A stretch of 64,000 nt of DNA, taken from positions 1 through 64,000 of IMG/VR virus record IMGVR_UViG_3300025141_016375. One strand, given 5' to 3'. A program made the position numbers and the translations under genes. Positions 24,741-33,400 of this stretch are shown here, in pieces. Position 1 is the stretch's first letter; every line of letters starts with the position of its first letter. Below the pieces are notes generated by a model, which was not told where the DNA came from, ran no database searches, and worked only from the letters and a program-made list of their open reading frames with translations. This DNA is from a virus.

Positions 24741-25090
24741 GTGTTGAAATGAAAGAAATTTCCTATGAAATTAAAAAGAATACAATTGCTATTGATTTTG
24801 ATGGCGTTTTACATCAATATTCTAAAGGGTGGCAAGGGCTGTACAATGCTTATGACCCGCCTATGAAAGGGGCCGTTGCGGCCATTAAAAAACTGAAAGC
24901 CTCTGGCTATCGTCTGGTGATTTTTTCTAGTCGGGCAGTCCCGGTGATCCAAGAGTGGCTTCACAAATATGATTTAGATGATTGTTTCGAAGAGGTCACA
25001 AACACTAAAATCCCAGCCCGTGTTTATATAGATGATCGTGCTTATCATTTCGACACATGGGAAAAAACGATGGAGGACTTGTTTGATTGA
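24737..25090 (+). CDS. HAD-like hydrolase, small
   Basis: 117 aa. IAIDFDGVLHQY carries the D-x-D nucleophile motif I, LVIFSSRAV gives motif II (Ser), and ARVYIDDRAYHFDTW gives the acidic motif IV; there is no large cap domain. The layout fits a small phosphatase of the haloacid dehalogenase superfamily. It lies between gmd and the APS kinase, overlapping both, so a role in nucleotide-sugar or PAP/PAPS metabolism is possible but unsupported by sequence. Confidence 0.75.
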   Translation: MSVEMKEISYEIKKNTIAIDFDGVLHQYSKGWQGLYNAYDPPMKGAVAAIKKLKASGYRLVIFSSRAVPVIQEWLHKYDLDDCFEEVTNTKIPARVYIDDRAYHFDTWEKTMEDLFD

Positions 25091-25817
25091 TTCGAGCAAA
25101 AGAAGCTGGAGCAAAGCCGGAAGTTGGAAAGTATTGGGGTTTCTCGTTCTTTCCTCTCTTGCTTATGCCGCCACAGGCTCTTTAAAGCAAACTTCTGTAG
25201 TGGCCATCGTTTATCAGTTGGTAATGCTAGCCCTATTTGTGATTCATGAAAAGGTATGGAATAAGATCCAGTGGGGAAAAACAAGTGGTTTATTTATCCA
25301 AATGACAGGTATGAGCGGCGCCGGTAAGACCACTTTGGCCAAAAGCGTAGGGCAAAATTTACAGAAACAAGGGATCAAAGTGGAGGTAATCGATGGCGAT
25401 GAATATAGAACAAATTTATGTCAAGATTTGGGATTTACACGGCAAGATAGAGAGGAAAATATACGAAGGCTATCGTTTGTGGGGAAAGTACTTGGCCGCA
25501 ATAATGTAGTATGCATTATGTCGGCTATTAATCCCTATAATACAACGCGTAGCCATATTAAACAAGCCTCTCCTAATTCTAAATTAGTATATATTAAATG
25601 CGATTTGGAAGAATTAAAAAAACGAGACACCAAAGGTCTTTACGAGAGAGCGCTCCTTCCCGATGGAGACCCAAATAAGGTTTATAATTTTACCGGGATT
25701 TCCGATCCCTTTGATGTCCCAGCCGACCCAGATTTAATTATTGAAACCGACAAAGAATCTTTAACTAATTCCATAATCAAATTGGAAAAATTAATTTTAA
25801 AAAGTATTGGAGGATAA
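25083..25817 (+). CDS. cysC: APS kinase with N-terminal DUF2061-like membrane domain
   Basis: 244 aa from a TTG at 25083, chosen because GGAGG (25072-25076) lies 6 nt upstream and an earlier ATG at 25032 would overlap far more. Residues about 1-60 hold two hydrophobic segments (VLGFLVLSSLAYAATG and VVAIVYQLVMLALFV) ending in HEKVWNKIQWG, the hallmark of DUF2061 membrane domains. The rest is CysC: Walker A GMSGAGKTTLAKS (76-88), VIDGDEYRTNLCQDLGF, and NPYNTTR. It phosphorylates adenylylsulfate to PAPS at the membrane. No ATP sulfurylase is visible, so APS would come from the host. Confidence 0.9.
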   Translation: MIDSSKRSWSKAGSWKVLGFLVLSSLAYAATGSLKQTSVVAIVYQLVMLALFVIHEKVWNKIQWGKTSGLFIQMTGMSGAGKTTLAKSVGQNLQKQGIKVEVIDGDEYRTNLCQDLGFTRQDREENIRRLSFVGKVLGRNNVVCIMSAINPYNTTRSHIKQASPNSKLVYIKCDLEELKKRDTKGLYERALLPDGDPNKVYNFTGISDPFDVPADPDLIIETDKESLTNSIIKLEKLILKSIGG

Positions 25818-25818
25818 T

Positions 25819-26109
25819 ATGAGAGATATTACGATGACAGATCAAGCTGTAGGCGCTGTAATGATGGCGTTGCAGAAAAGTTTAATGGAACAAAGCGACA
25901 TTGTTCCGGTACTCAAGGGCTTCAAATTTGCCGCTACACAAGAAGGGTTGACGGTGATTAACCCGCCTTTGGTTAAGTTTAATGAGGAGACAACGGAGAT
26001 TTTCCGCGAGGCCCAGCGCAATGAGTTGAGTGAAGTGTCCACTAGCGAAAGGGCGTCCGATCCCGGGGGCTTTGATGTTGTGACGACACAGCCTACTACT
26101 TCGGATTAA
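25819..26109 (+). CDS. Small hypothetical phage protein
   Basis: 96 aa; the ATG at 25819 has GGAGG 7 nt upstream. TDQAVGAVMMALQKSLMEQS and IVPVLKGFKFAATQEGLTV are well-ordered segments, and the C-terminal third is Thr/Ser/Glu-rich and probably disordered. No family is named with confidence. It starts the small-gene run leading to the sigma factor. Confidence 0.65.
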   Translation: MRDITMTDQAVGAVMMALQKSLMEQSDIVPVLKGFKFAATQEGLTVINPPLVKFNEETTEIFREAQRNELSEVSTSERASDPGGFDVVTTQPTTSD

Positions 26110-26110
26110 G

Positions 26111-26359
26111 ATGCCCATATATTTATATGACTGTCGTGGGTGTAAAATTAGTTTTACAATAAGACATGGAATGGACGAGACATGCGCAGAATGCTTAACG
26201 TGCGGTTCTGATAATGTCGTACGCCTTCCTGCTGATTTTACCAATCGTTCTAAATCCATTGTGCGTTCTAAAAAAGTGGGAGATACAACTAAAGATTTTA
26301 TAGAAAGTGCGAGACAAGATTTAAAAACACAAAAAGAGGAACTAGAGGAACAAAGATGA
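26111..26359 (+). CDS. Zinc-ribbon protein, FmdB-like
   Basis: 82 aa. MPIYLYDCRGCKISFTIRH and CAECLTCGSDNVVRLP give two Cys pairs (CRGC as C-x-x-C, and a CAECLTC cluster) in the arrangement of FmdB-family regulatory zinc ribbons, which begin M-P-x-Y-x-Y-x-C. The rest is helical and basic. Likely a nucleic-acid- or protein-binding module; the partner is unknown. It overlaps the next gene by 4 nt. Confidence 0.75.
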   Translation: MPIYLYDCRGCKISFTIRHGMDETCAECLTCGSDNVVRLPADFTNRSKSIVRSKKVGDTTKDFIESARQDLKTQKEELEEQR

Positions 26360-26676
26360 ATTGGGCTATTTTTTATTTAAGCTTATCATTGATTTTTAAT
26401 GTACTGTTTATTTGGTATATTATTAAAATGATCAAACGCGTTTTAGCCTTTCAAGATCGATTAGATGATTTTGTAGAGAGCTTAGAGACCTATGAAGGCC
26501 ATGTGGATGTCATCTATAATCTGGAAACATATTATGGCGATGAAACATTGGGCAATCTTTTAAGGCACTCTAAAGCTGTTGTTGAAGAATGCCAAGAGTT
26601 CAGAGCGCTATATTATGGCGAAGAATCAGTCAAGTTTGATGATTATAATGAACTGGAGATCGTTGATGGCCCGTAA
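26356..26676 (+). CDS. Small membrane protein
   Basis: 106 aa with a single N-terminal hydrophobic segment (IFYLSLSLIFNVLFIWYII, about 4-22) and a cytoplasmic or periplasmic helical, acidic domain containing VIYNLETYYGDETLGNLLRH. There is no lipobox. Its end overlaps the sigma-factor gene by 11 nt. Similar one-pass proteins occur in T4-like marine phages as far as I recall, with no known role. Confidence 0.65.
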   Translation: MNWAIFYLSLSLIFNVLFIWYIIKMIKRVLAFQDRLDDFVESLETYEGHVDVIYNLETYYGDETLGNLLRHSKAVVEECQEFRALYYGEESVKFDDYNELEIVDGP

Positions 26677-27352
26677 ACGAAAAAATTATTATTTCACTTT
26701 AGAGCACGAACAGGCAATTATAGATTACTGTTCTACGGAGGATTCTAAAAGCAGAAATGAATTGTACAAAGTTTGGATTGGTCCCGTTTTTGATGAAATG
26801 GTGGACAAAATCGTTTATACCTATCGATTCACCACCCTTCCGAATATCGATGCCTTGCGTGACGACTGTAAAAATTGGTTAATTACTATATTAGATAAAT
26901 ACGACCCCTCGAAAGGCTCTAAAGCCTTCACCTATTTCAGCGTGGTTACAAAAAATTGGTTTATTCATCAAGTTAAAAAAACGAGCAAAAAAGCCAAAAG
27001 AGAAGTTCTTTTGGAAGATTATTTTATTGATAGTACTACTATGCACCAGGCTCACGCTTTAATCGAACGCAATACTATTATTGAGGATCGGATTAAGGTT
27101 GAATTTTTTACTCATTTAAAAGAAGAAGTGGATTCATGGCATGAGTTACCTTTAAAGCCCAATGAAAAGAAAACCGTTCAAGCTATTCAAGTGCTATTTG
27201 ATGAGTCCGAGAAAATAGATATTTTTAATAAAAAAGCTATTTACTTATATATAAGGGAAATTACTGGACTAAATACAAAACAAGTAGTAAGCTCCCTCAA
27301 CAGAATTAGACGAAGATACAGAGAGTTTAAAAAAGAATGGGACGAAAAATAA
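26666..27352 (+). CDS. Late-transcription sigma factor, gp55-like
   Basis: 228 aa from the ATG at 26666, with GGAG about 9 nt upstream; an in-frame ATG at 26579 would overlap the membrane-protein gene by nearly 100 nt. DKYDPSKGSKAFTYFSVVTK plus NWFIHQVKK (about 87-115) is the sigma region 2-type segment of T4 gp55, where the conserved F-D-P-x-K-G-x-x-A-F-x-Y-F reads YDPSKGSKAFTYF. gp55 directs host RNA polymerase to short AT-rich late promoters. The recurring CTAATTATTA-like motifs in this window are candidates for its sites. Confidence 0.85.
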   Translation: MARKRKNYYFTLEHEQAIIDYCSTEDSKSRNELYKVWIGPVFDEMVDKIVYTYRFTTLPNIDALRDDCKNWLITILDKYDPSKGSKAFTYFSVVTKNWFIHQVKKTSKKAKREVLLEDYFIDSTTMHQAHALIERNTIIEDRIKVEFFTHLKEEVDSWHELPLKPNEKKTVQAIQVLFDESEKIDIFNKKAIYLYIREITGLNTKQVVSSLNRIRRRYREFKKEWDEK

Positions 27353-27639
27353 ACGATCTTGAGGCTTATATTGATGAAGCCATCACTAATATTCGGGATG
27401 ATAGAGCCATCACCTCGGCGCTTTTAACAGATATTTTTAATGAGCTACAACAAACTAAAGACATAGATATTCATCGTAATTTAGGCGCAATTGCGTCTAA
27501 ATATGTGGAAACGCTTCAACGTTCTAACGAACAGTTGGTAAAAATTACCGCCATATTAAATAAAAGACAGGATGTTTCAGATTCTTTAGACGAAGACGAC
27601 AAAAAAGAACTGTTTGATCTAATCCAAGGTAGCAATTAA
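27337..27639 (+). CDS. Small helical hypothetical protein
   Basis: 100 aa, overlapping the end of the sigma-factor gene by 16 nt. INDLEAYIDEAITNIRDDRA, then ASKYVETLQRSNEQLVKITA, all helical, with an acidic end (DSLDEDDKKELFDLIQG). Its small acidic character and place next to the sigma factor would allow a transcription co-activator such as gp33, but no motif supports this and it may equally be a structural or packaging protein. Confidence 0.6.
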   Translation: MGRKINDLEAYIDEAITNIRDDRAITSALLTDIFNELQQTKDIDIHRNLGAIASKYVETLQRSNEQLVKITAILNKRQDVSDSLDEDDKKELFDLIQGSN

Positions 27640-28898
27640 TGGCCGACTGGAAGGAAACTTATAACGACGCAGTGAATCAAACGTTATATGATTATAATGA
27701 AACTCGTCGCTTGATCGATCCAGATACGACTGAAGGCCTCAAGCAAGTAAGAGAGGCGATGATTGAAGCGTATACGCCCAATAAGTTATTAGCACAAAAG
27801 TCTTTTAAGGCGATTTGTTTGCGTCAATTGGATACCGTGATTGTTGAGAAAGAGGGGGATTCTCAACAGGGCGGCCATATTTTACGGGTTAAAGCGCGCA
27901 TCCCCGAAATTCATTCTTTTTTGCCTATTCCGACAGGTCCCGATGATTATACAACTTTGGCTTTTTATCCTACTTTTATTAGCCCCGCGGGACCCATGGG
28001 AGAACAAGTAATCACCCCGGGTTCCCCCATACAAGTAAGTTTTGGCAATATGACCAATTTTGCTGACCCCATTTTTGAAGGCGTCTATGATATAGGAAGT
28101 ACTACTGATTCAGATTCGGGCGCACCCAACGCACCGAGTTCGAAAGAGTCTTACGATGTGAATGGTCGACCCGCGCCGGCGGGTGGACCAGCTGCATGCG
28201 AGTCGCCATGCTACGTCGGCGTCCACGAGCCTTACACAGGCGAACGTATCGCATGGAAGCGAGTGGAAACTACCAAGTATAAAAAGGGCTATGGAGGACT
28301 TACGCTGCGCAAAGATAGCGCCGAACGTTTACAAAAGGTGATAGCGATTGTGGAAAGTTATGGCGGAATAATCACTAGTTCTGGTGGCCGCCGCGGCCTA
28401 GGTGCCGCAGTGAGCCCAACGCGCTCTAAAACCTCCTTACATTATACGGGGCGCGCCATGGATTTATATTTAGGATCGGGAATGAAAGATCCCAAAATTG
28501 ATCCTTATGTTATCGTTCTGGATGAATCGTCGCCAAGTGGCCGTCTCTTCCGCGTATATGTTGCGGTAGATGATGGTCCGCAGATAACGTTAGATGCGTG
28601 GACGTATAAGACCCCCCTCACGAACAAAAAAGTAACAGTAACACGAAAATTGCGCGACCTTACGGCTATTTTCAAAAAGCACGGCTTCAGTCGTATTCCT
28701 GCCATGAGGTCATTTATGGAGAAAGGCAATCGCCTTGGGGCTGAATGGTGGCATTTCCAAGATATTACAAATTTGAAGCGTGGAACTTCAACACTTGGGG
28801 ATGAGTTACAAAAGGTATGGGCGACTTCGACATTGATCAAGTCTCCGGTCTGGGCTTATAGGAATTATGTCTGGAAGAGCTATGGTTTTGGTAAGTAA
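27639..28898 (+). CDS. Baseplate hub-type protein with M15 D-Ala-D-Ala peptidase domain
   Basis: 419 aa, starting on the A of the previous TAATG. The N-terminal part (about 40-165) is beta-rich and looks like an OB-fold of the gp5 type. The C-terminal domain has the M15 zinc motif: SLHYTGRAMDLY (His268 and Asp275) and GAEWWHFQD (Glu369 and His372), the S-x-H-x-x-G-x-A-x-D plus E-x-x-H layout of VanY/DacB-like peptidases. It would cut peptidoglycan cross-links or stems to help the tail tube cross the cell wall, replacing the lysozyme of T4 gp5. Confidence 0.82.
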   Translation: MADWKETYNDAVNQTLYDYNETRRLIDPDTTEGLKQVREAMIEAYTPNKLLAQKSFKAICLRQLDTVIVEKEGDSQQGGHILRVKARIPEIHSFLPIPTGPDDYTTLAFYPTFISPAGPMGEQVITPGSPIQVSFGNMTNFADPIFEGVYDIGSTTDSDSGAPNAPSSKESYDVNGRPAPAGGPAACESPCYVGVHEPYTGERIAWKRVETTKYKKGYGGLTLRKDSAERLQKVIAIVESYGGIITSSGGRRGLGAAVSPTRSKTSLHYTGRAMDLYLGSGMKDPKIDPYVIVLDESSPSGRLFRVYVAVDDGPQITLDAWTYKTPLTNKKVTVTRKLRDLTAIFKKHGFSRIPAMRSFMEKGNRLGAEWWHFQDITNLKRGTSTLGDELQKVWATSTLIKSPVWAYRNYVWKSYGFGK

Positions 28899-28910
28899 AG
28901 GGTGTAAAGA

Positions 28911-30479
28911 ATGATCATTTCTTTTAAAGCTACGGCGAAATATACTCCTTATGCCTCGGCCGAAACCGGTACAGGAGAAGGCTTCACGGGTCCGCCGCGG
29001 CCAGCAGGACATAAGAAAGTGGTTGTAATTTTTGACATAATTAAAGATTACAAAGAAACCGAGACAAAAATATTTTTATTGCCCGACAAACAAGGCCAGT
29101 TTAAGACAACTTTATTAAAATTATTTGATACATATTCTAATATAATGCCCAAAGACCTCACCAAAGAGCGCTTTAAAAGCGACTTTGTGGAGTGGACTTT
29201 GAAGCAAAATTTTGCTACCGTCGATGTTAACGTACTTAATTCTCACTATGAATTATTATTTGAAGCTGACATCATCGACCCTCTTTCTGCCCAACTCAAA
29301 AAAATGTATGAGTTATACGGAACCCTTCAAGGAAAAGCCGCTCAAAATATTGCTGCTTATGAGAAATCCAAAAGCGAAGGCGGCGCGGGAAGCGAACCAA
29401 TGGAGTCAGCTTTGCGCGAGGCGCCCGATACCCCGGACACTTCCCCGCCGGATAAATTGACCGTGACTCCGGGCCCATCGCCAGCCAAGAGCGATACTCA
29501 AAAACCCAAACGTGATGTTTCAAATTTATCTAGTGCGGCCAAGCAGCGCGTCGCAAGTCAGCCAGATGGCGGAGCGAGCCTCGCCGGTATTCTGGGGGAT
29601 AAATTGCTAGAACCTTTTGCAGGGTTACGTCAATTTGATGGGGATGTTGTTATTAAAGGCTCAAACAACGCCTGGTGTTTGCTGACAAGGGATTTAGGAA
29701 GATATGGAGTCGACGGCTCTACTGGAGCTGGGGCTGTATGGCTCGGTGCCGGTCTAAGTCCTCATGATACTAAAACGGAAGTGGCTGATGGAAATAGCGG
29801 ACCCGGAAGCAATAAACCAGTAGAAAAAAGGCCTACTTTAACTGATGATGCTGCCTTTTTATATCTTTCTCAAAAAAGCGATCCCGATAGCTTACTCGGC
29901 AAAGTCGCGGGGGGTACATATAAAAAAGTCTCCGGCCCTCGCACCGGCGAATCATTTGGCGCTCTGAAAGCTGACGGCGTGGCCATTATTGCAAGAAAGT
30001 CCGGGATAAGATTAATCACAGGAACCGATAGAAAAGCAACAGATGGAGGAAAGATGACTTCCACTTTTGGTATCGATTTGATAGCGGGAAACAGCGATAA
30101 AGATTTGCAACCTATGGTCAAGGGTGATAACTTAGTCACCTATCTTGCCCAACTATCCGATTCTGTTACAAAAGTGGGAGCGGTGCTATATAATTTTATG
30201 ACTGCTCAAAATACCTTCAATGCAAAGTTGATGGTCCATCAACATTATTGTCCCACAGGGGTGGGCTTAGCCTCCTTGGCCGGAAACCCAACGCTCCCAA
30301 TATCAAAATCAATCCCCGACGAAAAATTAGTTGTTTCCGGAATGCAAAAGGTGCTACAAACTTTGCTAAATCAAATAAACGCCGTTAACCAAGCATTGGG
30401 ACAAATTAATAATGATTTCAATGCATTGCAGCGAATAGGCGCTTATAGCATTCGTAGCTCTAAAAATCGAGTTAATTAA
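28911..30479 (+). CDS. Putative tail/baseplate structural protein
   Basis: 522 aa. No enzyme motif is seen. The N-terminal 150 residues are mixed alpha/beta; residues about 155-220 are Pro/Ser/Lys-rich and likely a flexible linker (REAPDTPDTSPPDKLTVTPG); the C-terminal part ends in a helix-rich QINAVNQALGQINNDFNALQ. The setting between the peptidase-bearing hub protein and a giant virion-type protein makes a tail role likely. No homologue is named with confidence. Confidence 0.65.
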   Translation: MIISFKATAKYTPYASAETGTGEGFTGPPRPAGHKKVVVIFDIIKDYKETETKIFLLPDKQGQFKTTLLKLFDTYSNIMPKDLTKERFKSDFVEWTLKQNFATVDVNVLNSHYELLFEADIIDPLSAQLKKMYELYGTLQGKAAQNIAAYEKSKSEGGAGSEPMESALREAPDTPDTSPPDKLTVTPGPSPAKSDTQKPKRDVSNLSSAAKQRVASQPDGGASLAGILGDKLLEPFAGLRQFDGDVVIKGSNNAWCLLTRDLGRYGVDGSTGAGAVWLGAGLSPHDTKTEVADGNSGPGSNKPVEKRPTLTDDAAFLYLSQKSDPDSLLGKVAGGTYKKVSGPRTGESFGALKADGVAIIARKSGIRLITGTDRKATDGGKMTSTFGIDLIAGNSDKDLQPMVKGDNLVTYLAQLSDSVTKVGAVLYNFMTAQNTFNAKLMVHQHYCPTGVGLASLAGNPTLPISKSIPDEKLVVSGMQKVLQTLLNQINAVNQALGQINNDFNALQRIGAYSIRSSKNRVN

Positions 30480-30494
30480 AAAGGATGGTTTCAA

Positions 30495-33400
30495 TTGCCT
30501 AAAGTAGAAGTTTTTAAAAACGCCCCCGATGTAAAAATGCATAATCCAGTGTCTAATGAAATTTTTAGATACGACCATGTGTTCTTTAAACGCCAACAGT
30601 CGTCCTTTGATGTCATTCACATTTATGGACTTTATGGAGTGAAGTCGGGAGGCCCCTCTTACTCTGATAACCCCGCCACTTCGGTATGGTGCACGGCCCC
30701 CCCTGCCACCACTGGTCCAGCCGGCTATGATCGAAAGCCTCTATCTCAATGCTATGGGGGTACTCGCGCCAAAAATGAAATAGCCGAACATATCATTAAA
30801 TATGGAGTAAAAAACAAGTTTTTTAAAGCGGGCACTGTTGCTGCGCCTCTTCCCGAGGTTATCGATATCGCCAATGACCCCGCCAATCCTACTTCATTGA
30901 CCCAGTTTTCCCAATGGCTTCAGCAGACAGAGAAGGAGCGCGGCACCCAAGCTCTTCCAATTTTTGTAGTTAAAGTTCTTCCTATCCCGGCTAATAATTG
31001 GCCTCTCGCCTTCAAGGGGATGCGCCTCATACCCAAAGACTATAAATATGCATACTGTTTCCATGCCATGATTCCCATCGCCGCATTTCAAAAACAAATG
31101 TCAGGAGACTGCACCATTCCCAAAACCGTCACTTCTGATTCTGCGGAGATCCAGAAAAAAGAGGTGGAGAAGGCAATGGACGCCGATAAAAAGGCAAAGA
31201 GCCCTAAGCCACCGGCTCAAGGAACCAAAGCAGAGCCAGGGACTGTAGCCACCACTGAGGGCCAACCTGATATAACAGAAGATAGCTCTACAACACGAGG
31301 AAGCGGCGAAACGTTACGATACGTCAGTACTTATAAAATTGATAACATTCCTCTATATGTAGATATTGTTGCTAAGGTACTGCAAAGAGTAGACACCAAA
31401 ATGAAAGAATATGGGATTACTTTTCCCACTCGCCCTTTGAATCTGGGAGTTCAGATTAAAAACCTTGAATATTTTAAAGACAACATTAAATCACAATTGG
31501 CTAAAGTTGCTTCTCCTGTCGATCCTAAAAAAAGAGTAATTTTGGCTTTTGATAAAAAGTTTAAGTTAACGGCGGTGCAATACGAAGATAAAAAACATCC
31601 CGAGGTTCGAGTTTTAGCGGCACACGCACCCTATTTTTCGCAAACAGCAAATGCTTTAATCTATCATCTGATTCATATTTATAAAAAATATCAAACCACT
31701 TATGGCTCCGCCGAATGGAATGCTCCGGAGGTAGAGATCAGAGCTTTTTTAAAAAAGTACATTTTTCCGACTCCCCTTATTTTAAACACAGCGGCCGGGG
31801 AATATATTGCCGAAAAATACCTTTTAGGAGATAAGCGCCTTTTAAACGAAAAGTTTTGGGATAAATATAAACAATTCCCCATGTCGGCTAACGTTAAAAT
31901 GCAAATGAAAAACTTCGCCGGGGATTCCTATAAAATGATAGGGGACGCCTTGGGCTTCAAATATGCCAGCGGAGGTTTCCAACAGATTGATGATTTTGAT
32001 GATTTTTACGAACAATGTTTAGAATGGATCGATCTTTCTAAAATTATTCAAGTGGCTGCTGTATGTATGATGAAAGCGATTGGGGCTGATGAATGGATCG
32101 ATAAAATTTGTAAAGAGGTCGTCGACGAGTTTGAAAAACACCGGGATGCCATTATTGGTTGGTGTGAAAGCCAAGATGACCCCGCCACCAAAGCCTTTGC
32201 TAAAGAGCTAAAGGACCTGATGTTTGCAGGCGAAAATTGGATGCTTAAGCAAACAGAATCTATGCTGGTGCAAGGGGCCAAAAAACTCGCTGAAATGGCC
32301 GTCACCGCTGCGGACCGAGAAACGTGGGCGTCTACTACAAGCTTGCGTAATTATTTGCAAAATCTTTCCCGGGAGGCCAACGCCCTGCAAGAAGAGTTGT
32401 CGGAGGCACCCCTTCACAAAGAACCTTCGGGCCTAGTCGATAAGATTGCCAATTTAAAGGATCAGTTGGAAGACATGAAAGAGGCTGTGGCCAAACAGAA
32501 GCAGCGCCAAACGGATTTGGGCACTGCGCTCCCGGCCAATGAAACAAATTTATACGGACAGCTTTTAGATGAAAAGAATCGCATTAGCACAAAAATAGGA
32601 AAACTACAAGGAGCCCAACGTTTACGGCAAGAACAGTTTACGATATACAATCTTCTGCTAGACGAGATTTTACCAGAACTAACTGTATTAAATCCCTATT
32701 TAAGCGAAACAACGAAGGGCTCCTCAACCGATAAAACTGAGATATATGACTGGTTTGAATCCGCACGTAATGCGACCCCCTCTAAGTTGAAAGAGACAGC
32801 AGCTGCTTCGTTAAACGAGGCGACACTCAGAACGCGCCTGGACGCCATTGCCATTGACGTTGCCGGGGGAACAGTGGTCGGTGGTGTCTCTTCTAAACTT
32901 TATTTTAATGTGGCATCTACCTACGTTGATATCTATCAGGATTATCATCTTTTTGCAGCGTCGACGGATGGAAAAGACAAAAATAACGCCCAAATGATAG
33001 AAGACACTTTTGATTCTCTACTGGTCAAAGTAGGTTTATTACTTAAAATAATTCATGAAAAGGGAGCACAAACAGGCTCTTTTGGAAGTTTGTTAAAAGA
33101 AGGCGCATTCAAAGGGGGAAAAGCAGCCCTCTTAGAAATGTTCGACAAAGACCAGCGTAAAAGAGCAATGCTCTGCGCCGCCATTTTTGCTACTGTAGGT
33201 GCCGCCATTTATGGAATATATTACTTGATTGATAATTGGGATGAAGTTTCTGTGGCTATGACGGGGGATATGAAAAAATTAGCCGGAGCTATTGAAAAAC
33301 GCTTCGCGCTGTTTATGCGCACTGATTATCCAGTTATGGACATCTTAGAGAGTCTTAAAGAGGCCGCCAAACAAATAGGCTTAAACTTATTGAAAGACTT

